NCBI GenBank assembly: GCA_028565635.1
Contig: JAOXYB010104603.1
Location: 1-21,193 of the forward strand
Reading direction: 5' to 3'
Source: Phoronis ovalis
Lineage: Eukaryota; Phoronida; Phoronidae
DNA length: 21,193 nt
Positions 1-21,193 of this stretch are shown piece after piece. The notes under the pieces were generated by a model. That model had not been told where the DNA came from and did no database searches. It worked only from the letters and a program-made list of their open reading frames with translations. The stretch's first letter is position 1, and every line of letters begins with the position of its first letter. The position numbers and the translations under genes were made by a program.

Positions 1-3000
1 ATATATACAAATATAATATAGTATATTAATATATTTTCAATATTTGCAAAAATTTAGCCTATCCCTATGGTAACCAAAGTATTACTAATGAGTCATACCA
101 GAAACGCTATCTTGGTGCCCATAGGTCTGAAGATGGTGTTCTGTTTTGTGTATTGACAACTAAATGAAGATTTGTATTCTGCCTGAACAATGTCACGACT
201 AGTATATTCAAAGAATGAGATTCAGCCAAAAATAAAACTTAAAATCGAGGCATGCAAGGCGCTAGTCTTTTGATAGACTCACTGTATATCTTTATAAGCT
301 TACAAAAGTAAAAATTGGTTTTAAATTATTTATTCCACCACTATCAGGTATAGGGATAAAATTACATATAAGGATAGAAACATATATAAACTCAACTTGG
401 CAATATTAATCTACTGACTTAAGAAACTTGTATATAATACATTTAAAAAAAAGCAGGGGTCCTTCCTCTCTATTTCACAAAGTTCAAGTATATACCCATA
501 TATGACAGTGCTTTTTTGCATTGAACCTTTCAACATCATGGGTAATTTTAGGCAATTTTGTGATAAAATCATAATAACACTATCCTTAAGTCTGGGGAAC
601 CTCAGTAAAATTCTTTCCTCAAAGTTAACAATAGACTTTGTGGATAATTAGAGACCTGTGCTATCTAAGAGGTACTCATAGTTATTGTGTTTTACATTTT
701 GTGTACAGACAAGATTTCACAGTCTCTTGAGTTCCCACAGTTAATTTTAACCTCCTATAGTTTTGTCCTATACAAGTATTGTTCTGGAAATTACCCTTAA
801 TTATACTTAAGTACACAGGTACATGCCATTTTGTCAAAGATAAGAAAGCTGATCCATCACTTTTCTAGGGAGATTTAATGATACTAGAGCTTGACAAAAA
901 GTTTTTTGAAATTTAATCTAACGACATGACATTCAGTAAAAAGCATAACAAAAGATGGAAAGAATTACATCTAATCCGCGATGGTTTAACTCCATTAATT
1001 TTGAAAAAGCTAAAGGATTTTTATGTCAGAAATGTGTTTTACCCCCCTTTTATGACTCATTACGTTGTATCGGATTATACTGTTCCTGGTATACAGGTAA
1101 AAGATAATGTCAGACGTGGCTCCGTGATTCTGAGGCACATAATGGTTTTATCGTTCAGCATGTCTACCAACAAAATTCATTAGTCTGTATATGGCGTAAC
1201 CAAAATAATTTCAAGAAAAATAAAAGTTAAAATATTTTTTATCTTTACTTCATAACTGATAAATATTGAAATTTAAAGGAGTTTCAGCTGTTGCCTAAAA
1301 TATATATTTTCCCTTGTTTATATGAAATACACTATATATGCTGCTACATTATCTCGTGTTTCATCCACATTGATTTTCAGAGCTGGATGAAAAATTTAAT
1401 TTGCATTATATCAAAAAGAGATTATCAGCTATAAACGGCATTGGTTCATGGAATAAACTTGTTGTAGCCAACACACGATACGTATACAAATGATTTACTC
1501 AAAAGTTACTAATAAATAAATAAAATTTATTTAAATATCTGTTCTCAGCATTACTTTATTTATCCAGACGTTGTATTGAAAGGATGACAGATGTACAACT
1601 TTTATTGCCCCTTATATTTTGTTTAAATCTACATATTCTATGTCACAAAATTTCTGAAACAGATATGTTTGATGATGCTGTTTGACCTCAGGAAAAGTTA
1701 TTGGTTTTTCAAAGAATCTTGTTCATTGAAAGCAGTTCTCCAGCAAGAGCGTCTATCGACCAAAACGAGTTGATATCAAAAAAGAAAAGCTTAATACACG
1801 GGCATAGCTTTTAGATCTTATATAATAGCAGACATCATTTGTAATTATCACTGCAGTGTTTCACAGACCAGTGTCATCGTTTCAATTGCGAGTTATTTCA
1901 GAACCATTACCAGTCTAGCCAAAGTATGACCATTTTAAAATCTCTTCCCCATGAATACGATCACACTACTTCATTATGACGTACATTCTATGAGAGATTT
2001 TGTAGGGCGCCAGGAGCAGTTCTGAGTGTATTTGTCTGTTAGGTACTTAAGATTTATATTCGGTCATCCATAATATTTCAATGGTGCTTAAGTGACTCCT
2101 AATCCCCGGGGAAGATGCTAATGCATGAATTTCCGAATTTATAAAACATGGGCCATACTACAGTTTAAGGCATATGACAGGTTAAGTTATGTTTAATCAT
2201 CTTAATAGAACCTCTCATTCATCTTTTAATTTCCACTAGAGTTTTCATGCTTTCTGTTCATAATAGTTTAAATTGGTTTAGATCTACTAAAGTATGGATC
2301 TCCCAAAACTGCTATTAAACATGGCTGCAATAATAGCACATGATGAATAATAAATAAAATATTATTGATATTTTATGTTTTTCTACTGAATGGGATTGTC
2401 CAGACACAAACATATAAAATGTTTGAGAAGAAAATGGCTTTTAAAGTATCCCTCCGTTTCTTTAAATCCGGATTAAATAATTCATGTTTATGCCTGCAAG
2501 TCGAACTGACGTTCACTTGACATATTCATTTATTGTTGACTATAGTAGGTTTAACATCGTTAAATATCCGATTTTCAAAACGAACTAATGATTTTAATAA
2601 GTAAGGTGCTCAACTTATATCTAGACAGCGAAAACGGATTATAAGGTCTGTCTGCGCATTTAAAATGTCCTATTATATAGTTCAACCTCAAGAAAGTTCA
2701 CGTATTCCTTCTCGCATGGAAACCAAACGTAATGTCAATATAAAACTTTCCTTCTTGTTTTCAAATAATTTTTTTTGGGATATGACACCAAAAATATAAT
2801 GTTGTGGGCACGGACAGTATGTAAGATGTAAACACGCCATCGTTATCAGTTCGTCTCAGATTTATATGGCTCACTTTCAGAATGAAGATACGATATAGAC
2901 CCCGGTATGTAGACTCGGTACATTGTAGACTTGAAATTGGAACCAATCTAAAGTCTTATAGTTGCCAAAAATTATGTTCGTCGTGATATGTTAATGCTCC

Positions 3001-6000
3001 CTGTTAGATAATCTGGCAGTACTTTAATCTCACACATTTTCTGGTTACCAGTTTGCTATAAGATAAATGTATCCCTGTGTTTGGTTTTTAATGTAATCAT
3101 AAAATCCCCAAGTTTACTGAAGCCAAAACGAAATTTGTATACACTGCTTAGGCAATATAGCTTAGTAGTGAGTTCAGGGCAGTAAAAGTTATCGCATTTA
3201 TCAGGGATCAACATGCAGGTCGGAATTGAAACATTGCAGGTCCTATTAATAATATTTATTAAGTAAAACACATAGTTTGCTTTGGAACAAGTGGATGCCA
3301 TGCTAGTAAGTTCCAGACACGTGACTCTGTTAACAGAAAATTCCAGTCCCAGTTGTTCCGAAAACTGTATACTTTTACCCCGACTTTTACGTAAATTTGT
3401 CAATAAATAAGTTTACTTCTGTCTGAGGTTTACGTAACCGTGTTCACATTTTAATGTACTTAATTAACCTAATCAAACATACTTAAATTTATTTAGATTT
3501 TATTGCATTGTCAATTGTAAACTTATAAAAGTTGACTTTGTATTCACTGTCCTGGAACGGTTAACACAGAAATGTGTACTTAAAGGTAATAATAACCACG
3601 TGCTTTTAGAGTTGATTTTCTAAACAGTTCGTTTGAGGCATAACCAAAAGTTATAAAAATATTGTAACCTCATCCCAATAACATTTATCATTATGTCAGT
3701 TCGAAAATAAAGTTGAATACTTTTAATCCGTTGGTAACATACAACATTTATTTGCGGTTGTGGACATTGTTATTGTTTTATATGTAATAGAACGACAGAG
3801 GGAAGTTTTTACTTACCTTGCACACCGCAAAACAACGTTAAATATAACACTACAATGCCGTATAATATATCCATGTCTCTCTTTTGGTGCAACACTAAAA
3901 CATGTTTGTGAAGAATTCTCTGAAATTTTATCTGTTTAATAACGGAGTACACCCGCATCAGCAATCTGCTGTCGCCGTATTAACCACCTGCCTACTCGAA
4001 AGTTTTGTTTTAAATGATCAAAACAATGCCATATAGTAATCTGATATTCAAAGCCTTAATACAGGAAACGTTAAATCTTGTTATTAACAGTCCAATTTCT
4101 TATTCTCTTCACAATATATCGTCAGGAAATATAGACCAATTAGTGATAGAAATATTGTTAGGAATATTTCTCGCTAAAGTATTTTACGGTTTCTTCTGAC
4201 ATGCAATCACTGTCTCTGTATATTTTTAATATATCACTCAGCAATTGTCACGATATTTGGTACACTGTTTACTATAAAACAGTACCTATGTTATTATCCA
4301 AAAATCCTCCTTTCTGTTTAAAAATCCATACACTAAACCATATTATAAATAATATTGTCTTTATGGCAATAAGTGTGATATACTTCCGCACTGACGTTTA
4401 TAGCTCTATGCCCAACCGCACGGTCGGACGTACATTGGCGTACTGCATCTCAACTGTAATCTCTAGGTTGAAATACACTTCACGCATACATAATATTTCC
4501 GCCTGATTTGCTTGAGTGTTATATGTATTATATAGGCGGACTTGAGGCGGTCCGTTTACCATATCATGATTAGATATAGCGTGTTTCGTAGTGAGGCGCC
4601 GCCATGTCGCTAACTTAAAGATACGAGATAAAAGAGCCAACAATTTATATAGTAGTAACCGCGGGTATCATAAACTCTTTAAGGGGCTGGCTATAGACGC
4701 AGTGTAATTAACCAGGGTCAGATTAAGGATGTATTAAGAGCAGAAAAAAATATTACGATAACGGCAGCGTATGGGATAAATATTGTTATACATGATATGT
4801 TTTTCTGTGAAACGAACAAGAAATATTTTAAATGCATCTAGGAAGTAGGAAGTCATTTATTTTTTGATTTCTTTCAATTTCTTTTCATTTTTTTTGCAAA
4901 TATGAACCTTACATAATTTCTTAACGGTTTTTCTTTCATTAATTATTAAGTGAAAATCAAGATCATTAAAAATCAAATGGCTCAATCTAGAGAATTGAAC
5001 CGTTCCCGTGTTTGCTTTTTTTACAAGAATACAATTGAAACATTTCCAAACTTTTTCAATTCCCGTCCCGTTCCTGGGTGAAGTATTTTAAAAATAAGCT
5101 TGGGTTCTCGTTTTCTTTGTTATGAAGAAAAGTAGATTACTTGGAAGAATTCTGGTCTTTATCGGAAATTGGCAGGTAAAATTATATTTGACAATGTAGA
5201 CGACAAGTCATTATTATAATTACCAGAAACTATTAAGTTAGATGCCATTCCAACTCGGCTATCGTCGACAAGGCTTTTAACTAAACATTTTAAATGGTAA
5301 ATACCATTATATGATTCAATTAACTGGAAATAAATATGACTCCTAAAAAGCCGCAAAACTATCCTTATTAACGAAATAATTGTCTCGTTTCTTATCATTT
5401 TTTAAAGGTGGAAACCGATATATTTGACCGGTGGCGTGAACGGTTTATCTGTCGCCGTAACACGTAAACAAATAGGTGAACCGCAAAAGCCTGGTCTCTT
5501 TTTATTTGGAAACCCGGTTTGGAAAGCTCGACACATTAAGTTCTCTTGCTGACAAAATTTCAGCTTAAAATCGTCAGGCATCAGTGTCTTTTCTCTTATG
5601 TATTGTGTGATCTGTTTATCCACCCGAGTTCTGACCAGTTTTCTACCTTAACATGTGAACATGTTCCAGTGGTGTCTGTGTGCTTGCTATTTTCTATCAC
5701 GCAAACTTATGGCGTAAAAAGCGGCTAATCCAGGATTTTCGGATAATGCATTTTTTTAGAACATTTTACAAAATCGCTGTTGACAAGATTTTTTAAAATA
5801 CAACTCAAAATTGATAGATGACGCTGTCTTTTCCAATGAATTACTGAGCATGAACATAAAAGCCTTCACAAATCTAAATCTATCACTATGGAAATAGCGA
5901 CATCTTACGACAAAATTCAAAACTATCGCTACAGGTTCAAACAATGAATGGCAATAATGAGTCTAAATTCAAAAATCGATGTATTTAATTCATTAATCTA

Positions 6001-6120
6001 TATAAAAAGCAATAACTGAAATTCATTTTATGAAATGTAACAATGTGCGTTCTTATATGGAGCATAAAATTATTGGTTACAAATAGAAATGACGGCAGTA
6101 AGGTCAGTATTAATCTAAAA
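1..6120. other. gene-poor AT-rich stretch downstream of MAP3K20
   Basis: About 6 kb with only short open frames (the longest 115 codons at 3056-3403, minus strand). None shows a domain, signal peptide or splice pattern that I can support. Two consecutive minus-strand frames at 5159-5623 are separated by one stop and may be a relic. Nothing else is recognised. Confidence 0.6.
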
Positions 6121-6151
6121 TCCCCGGCCGAATTTATACAGGAAAACTATA

Positions 6152-6546
6152 CCCCGGTTGGGTACTCATGGTATTTTTAATACGGGGATGTGCCGCGGAA
6201 CCCAATCCAAAATTTTAGCTTGCGGTAGCAAACCCAATCCAATTTTTTGGAATATAAGGGTAGCAATCCAAATTTTGTGAAATATAAAATTCTAAAGTAT
6301 TTGAGTAGCAATCCATTTTTACGCAAACTGACTATGATACAAACCAAATTCCAAAAATCGTTTTATGGATACAAACCTAAAATTAATCCAAATCATTTGC
6401 TGTAAGCAGTGGGTAGCAAGCCAAATTTTTGAATTTCTTTACGGTAGCAATCCAAAAGAATACAGTAAGAAGTATATAATCCAAATCCAAAATTTTCAAC
6501 CGGTCTGCACACCCCCACCAAATATCTTGAGTACCCCCCCCCCCGG
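6152..6546. mobile_element. repeat element with inverted ends and internal degenerate GTAGCAA repeats
   Basis: The left end reads CCCCGG-TT-GGGTACTCA. The right end, reverse-complemented, reads CCCC, an 11-base G-run, then TACTCA, so the termini form an imperfect inverted repeat. Inside is the head motif GGGGATGTGCCGC (6184-6196), then at least five diverged copies of GTAGCAA-(t)CC-AAATTTT at about 6225, 6260, 6305, 6412 and 6443. It lies beyond the 3' end of the kinase gene. A relative is in intron 1. I recall similar dispersed sequence in bivalve genomes but cannot name a family. Confidence 0.6.
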
Positions 6547-7227
6547 GGAAAATACGCACAACAGACGCATCAGTAGAGTTTATCCTACACAGGCAAGACT
6601 ATAGGGAGCAAAACAGTCCCAGACTACTTATCATTATCACCTCTTTGCAAAACCTATATAAAAGCTTAAAATTGATTCAAACACTTTTTAAAAGTTAATA
6701 TTTTATACTTACAAATTTAACAGGCAATTGAACAGGTAGCACACATTTAAGCAGACTCTATTCAGTAACTAATTTACATAAGACATAATAATTATTCAGT
6801 ACTGTGTAAATAAAAAAACAACAATAATAACGCTCTAAGTAAAACTAGAAGCTGAATGAAGCAGTTGAAAAATCACGGTATGTAAAACCAGGTGGTACCA
6901 ACATTAAAAGTCACTATTATGCATGTGCCACCCGATGAGCCCATTTTTTCAGTCTCTGCATTTACCTCATGGTATGTTTTCACAGTTCACAAGCCTTATT
7001 TACAACAGGATATACTTATCTTGTTCCCGAATGACCACAGGGTTTATTATCAAAAATGATTCATTTTTGGTATATTTTTGATATTAACCTTTATTTATTA
7101 TCACTGTGTCAGGGTGTACCTGCCTGGTGTATAAAGATATTACCAGCACATCCCAAAAACCAATTCCTATTTTAAGCAATAATTTACAAATTTTGCTACA
7201 TTTTATGTGCATATTTAAGATATTCTG
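6547..7227 (-). other. 3' UTR and 3' flank of MAP3K20
   Basis: The 3' UTR must begin at 7227 on the minus strand and probably ends between about 7080 and 7020. The rest is AT-rich flank up to the repeat element at 6152-6546. No other gene is seen. Confidence 0.5.
7090..7099 (-). promoter_or_regulatory. candidate polyadenylation signals for MAP3K20 (overlapping AATAAA pair)
   Basis: The minus strand reads AATAAATAAA at 7099-7090, about 130 nt past the stop codon, and a further AATAAA lies at 7048-7043. Either could end the 3' UTR. The surrounding sequence is AT-rich, so chance matches are common. Confidence 0.4.
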
Positions 7228-18181
<10,954 letters not shown>

Positions 18182-19109
18182 CTGAAAAGAAAACTTACAA
18201 ACTTTAACATACTGAAATTTACAACATTACCATATGTCACATTTATCCAAATTTTAATACTAATATTTTGTAGCCAAATGAATATGGGTAAGATGACTGG
18301 AATGCATTTTCTTATCATATTCCATATAATTAAGTTTTGTGAATTATAAACATACAAAATCCAAACAGTAATATGTAGAGGTCATAAAAGTATTATTATC
18401 AATAAAAGATTAGTTCTAACCTGCTATCATTTAAATAAATGCGTGACAAGAAAGTGTTTCCAAACTGGCATCAAATTGCCACAGGAAATGAAAATGGTTT
18501 TAATTAGACAAGAGGCGGAGTGTATACACATAATTCCCAAACCAGGTAACAGTGATAAGAACAATTGTACTACAACTGAACATTCACGGTTACGAGTGGT
18601 CTGCATGTACCTATTTGCTATCTATATATGTGCATATATGGCATAAGGTCACAACTGATGTAACCGCAGTGGTGGCGCAAAGACTGGCCGTGCTGAAAAT
18701 AGTGCCAAAACCTTAAATTTATGATTTTTTTTTCCTCCTTGGCGCTGCTGGCTTTTTTGTTTGAAAGGGAAATCACTGTACAAGAGATTGAAACTAATAT
18801 TGGCTTTTTAAAGCAAAATAAACCAAAATTTGATAGGATTATTTGAGCTAGGGCAAAGCTATGAATTTTGTCAGTTGTCCGGTTACATTTTTCTGGGGGT
18901 AACCTACATAGCGGAATAGCAAAAAAAATATGGTGGACATGCCTGGAAGTAGTATACATAAAAATCTTCAGTTCTTAACAGGTAATTTTCTTCGCGCAAT
19001 GTTTGCGAAATTTTTATAACGATTTAATTAAGTTACGTGAAATTACTATAGAAGTAGATGGGAAAATTAATTGTGTCCTTATACCATATACCTTGAATCA
19101 CTGAATACT
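18182..19109. other. upstream region between MAP3K20 leader and LINE relic
   Basis: AT-rich with short unsupported open frames on both strands. Presumably part of a 5' intron if the leader is spliced at 18182. No motif recognised. Confidence 0.5.
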
Positions 19110-19465
19110 TTATAATTTATTGATGTTTGAAAGACAGATTGGATTGCAGATGGCAACAGAATGAGCAAATTTGTGTAGCTGATAACAATGGGACATCATT
19201 ATAAGAGAGCCCAAGTGGGTCGATCTTGCTTTCTTCGACATTGGTGTTATAGCTTGATATAAGATGCAATCGTCAACAAATAATCTACAGGTCGAATTCA
19301 AAATATTCGGAAGGTCATTGAAACTAGGATGTATAAATGAGGAACATTTTAGAATACTGGAGCATCACTGGGACGTCTGCTTAAGAAATTCTGGATCCAA
19401 TTTTATAGTTTACTGATTAGTCTTGCATAGATCTGCTTATGGCACCTTATCAAAGGCTTTAGCAC
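19110..19465 (-). pseudogene. decayed LINE-type reverse transcriptase fragment
   Basis: The minus strand keeps, in order but in shifted frames, three hallmarks of non-LTR retrotransposon reverse transcriptases: KAFDKVP (19460-19440), WIQNFLSRRPS (about 19399-19367), and FNDLP followed by LFVDDCILY. The FVDD stands for the usual F/Y-ADD catalytic box. Stops follow both of the first two blocks, and the segment expected to contain the PQGS motif is missing. It is inactive and lies upstream of the kinase gene, antisense to the plus strand. The clade (CR1/jockey-like) is a guess from the DCILY context. Confidence 0.7.
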
Positions 19466-20789
19466 ACTTTGTACATTTGGTTCACTGGTTTGGTATTGTT
19501 AGTAATATTTAGGGGTTAAATTAATTGATTTTCCAGTCTTTAAAATTGTTATTATTTACATCTAGTCAGTACTTGATACAAATTAGCACAACACACAGTG
19601 TGGTCAATAAAGAGCCAGTCTGATCAAATCAATCCATTAGTCTTCCGTACCTTCCCAAGAAGATACTTGGGATTTATTCAGACTGCACGGTAATCCCATG
19701 CCTTTGCAAAAATGCGGTTAAAATTCTATTTAGTTTATATTTATATCGTCTTTTTTTAAGAATCGGATATAGGCTGGTGCCGCCCAAATATACCCAAAAT
19801 ATCGTCAACTTCGGCACTATAAATCCATGTATTAATAAAAAAACTACTTTGGAAACAGGCATTGCCGTTTACAGGAATGTTGACCCTCACTTACCATGTA
19901 ACATTCACTACACCGGTACTACACGCTTCACGACTTTGACAACACTCCTTGTTGGTTTTGGACTGGAGTGCCAACTACGATTAATATTTTAAAGTGCACT
20001 GGATTAGATAAATTGCAGGAAATAAAACGGGTTAAATCAGTCTAAAAACACCTCATATTTTAGTCAACATGTACTCCACAGAAGCTCCTGTGTTAGACTA
20101 TGTGTATTATAAAGATGTAACACAATCGCGAATAATGAAAACAGCCAATTTACCTGTATTGATTTTGTAACCCCAAGTTTCTCACTGCAAACAGTGTGTT
20201 TTCTTTCTGGTGATCATATGCGGCGCTAGAGGCGCTGAGTTCAAACATTCGTTATGCCATCTACCGACAAATAATACATGGGTGTTTGGTTACTTTAGTA
20301 GGAATTATCCCGGAATTATAGACATTACATTATTTACATAATTAATATGGATTAGACTTGTATTGTTCGATTACTATATATTAGAAAAGCAGCTTTGGAA
20401 GTGGAATGACTTGTAAGTTTCAATTTGTGTTTTTTTTGTGAAAATTCCCTGGATATTCCACGACATTCAAAGCACTGAGCAAGCAACAAAATTAATTACA
20501 CCCGGAAACAAAACAAACACTCAGGCTCTGGACAACAAGAGTTATCATTATTATCATTATTAAATCCCGGAATGAAGTCGAATCATAATATTTTAAATGC
20601 ATTATGCGTCTGACCTGACGACCGTATTATTAAGTGTGTTGGCATTTGACTTTTCCTAAAAGGTATGGTCGATTTAACTTAATTTATAAGCAAGATTATA
20701 AAATATACCAGCTATAAAGTTCAGCTATCGCTGGATCAGTATATTACTATATAGTGCAGTGTTCAGATTAGTGATTGGAGTATTACAAC
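19466..20789. other. upstream region between LINE relic and SINE-like element
   Basis: Contains the candidate noncoding exon near 20154-20280 and otherwise AT-rich sequence with a short TTATCATTA repeat near 20540. No coding segment recognised; the promoter of the kinase gene may lie here. Confidence 0.4.
20154..20280 (-). other. candidate noncoding first exon of MAP3K20
   Basis: On the minus strand AATACAG|GTAAAT (exon end 20154) is a consensus donor about 2 kb upstream of the coding start, preceded by the least AT-rich stretch of the upstream area (CGCCTCTAGCGCCGC near 20220-20236). It could supply the 5' leader that joins the acceptor at 18182. No TATA box or transcript evidence is visible, so this is a guess from splice signal and composition. 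Confidence 0.22.
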
Positions 20790-20932
20790 ATTTTAGGCCT
20801 GAAATCACAGCTTGCTTGTGGTAAGTTGCCTCCCCGTCTTCAGCTGCAGTGCTCCACATATCATCGAGCCATTGGTGCAGGTAAATGCAGTAATCTAAGT
20901 CTTTGACAACCACTCGGACCACTGTCAGAGTG
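20790..20932 (-). mobile_element. possible tRNA-derived SINE
   Basis: The minus strand shows a box A-like TGGTCCGAGTGG (20921-20910), resembling the D-arm of tRNA-Ser/Leu, and 39 nt further a box B-like GGCTCGATGAT (20870-20860). The following segment is GC-richer than its surroundings. It does not fold as a full tRNA. Ends and tail could not be fixed. The 65-codon frame across it is probably incidental. Confidence 0.38.
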
Positions 20933-21124
20933 TGTAGACATGTCAGTTATTTTTTATTTTGCTGTTGTATTAAATGTTGCCATATCTTTCAAGTTGCAGA
21001 ATTTTTCAGTCTGGAAAACTGGGTATTTTCCGAGACAATTTTTCATTGAAAGCATTTATTAGTGGAAAACAATTTAAAGCTACAAAGTGTGTCTTGCTCT
21101 CGACAGGAGATTGGACAGCTATAT

Positions 21125-21193
21125 ACCGTATTTTCTTTAATAATCGCCCTGGGCGATTATTTAAAATAAATGCTTTTAGAGGGGGCGATTATT
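21125..21193. mobile_element. terminus of a DNA-transposon-like repeat, cut by the window edge
   Basis: ACCGTATTTTCTTTAATAA is followed by a perfect palindrome of 11-bp arms around one base (21139-21161, AATAATCGCCC-T-GGGCGATTATT) and a third GGGCGATTATT at 21183-21193. TACCGTATTTT ends with repeated GGGCGATTATT units are, to my recollection, common in dispersed elements of marine invertebrates. The rest lies outside the window. Confidence 0.5.

Noticed and set aside
926-1183. 85-codon plus-strand frame
   Set aside because: No domain, no codon bias visible and no supporting splice or promoter context; expected by chance in 21 kb.
4014-4643. Adjacent frames of 61, 101 and 81 codons on both strands
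   Set aside because: Composition is AT-driven, peptides are hydrophobic/Ile-rich without recognisable motifs, and both strands are open, as chance frames would be.
6365-6604. 79-codon frame in the repeat element
   Set aside because: It is made of the internal short repeats and the C-run; no protein family is suggested.
20850-20932. A functional tRNA-Ser or tRNA-Leu gene
   Set aside because: No acceptor stem, anticodon arm or complete cloverleaf can be built around the two box-like motifs.

Overview
This window is AT-rich, intron-containing animal DNA. It holds one confidently recognised gene, a complete protein kinase gene on the minus strand (coding span 18119 down to 7228). It is an ortholog of MAP3K20 (ZAK, the alpha-type long isoform), the MAP3K that senses stalled or collided ribosomes and drives the ribotoxic stress response. 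Short introns, a very divergent low-complexity tail, and dispersed elements that look like those I recall from bivalve genomes suggest a lophotrochozoan, probably a mollusc. That placement is an inference.

Gene layout, 5' to 3' on the minus strand: a short 5' leader with an 11-codon upstream ORF; exons 1-7, the kinase domain; exon 8, a linker; exon 9, the leucine-zipper coiled coil; exons 10-12, the SAM domain; exon 13, a predicted 9-nt microexon; exons 14-17, the conserved middle region of the ZAK-alpha form; and exon 18, a 460-codon terminal exon with the serine-rich, RGG/Asn-Gly-rich and basic tail. I followed reading phase across every junction. The product is 1062 residues, or 1065 with the microexon, against about 800 in human ZAK-alpha. 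Residue numbers below omit the microexon. All introns are GT-AG and run from 65 to 1367 nt.

Non-genic regions: 1-6120 holds no gene I recognise. A roughly 395-bp element with inverted ends and internal degenerate repeats lies at 6152-6546, just beyond the 3' end of the gene, and a related copy sits in intron 1 (17531-17820). Intron 14 carries a roughly 500-bp MITE with long terminal inverted repeats. Intron 10 has an 11-bp tandem repeat and intron 4 a hairpin. Upstream of the gene are a decayed LINE reverse-transcriptase fragment (19110-19465), a possible tRNA-derived SINE (about 20790-20932), and the start of a probable DNA-transposon terminus cut by the window edge (21125-21193).

The encoded domains form one signalling protein. 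The kinase domain phosphorylates MAP2Ks upstream of p38 and JNK, the coiled coil and SAM domain support oligomerisation, and the tail keeps the two short motifs that correspond to ribosome-sensing segments of human ZAK-alpha. The tail is much more RNA-binding-like in composition than the human one.
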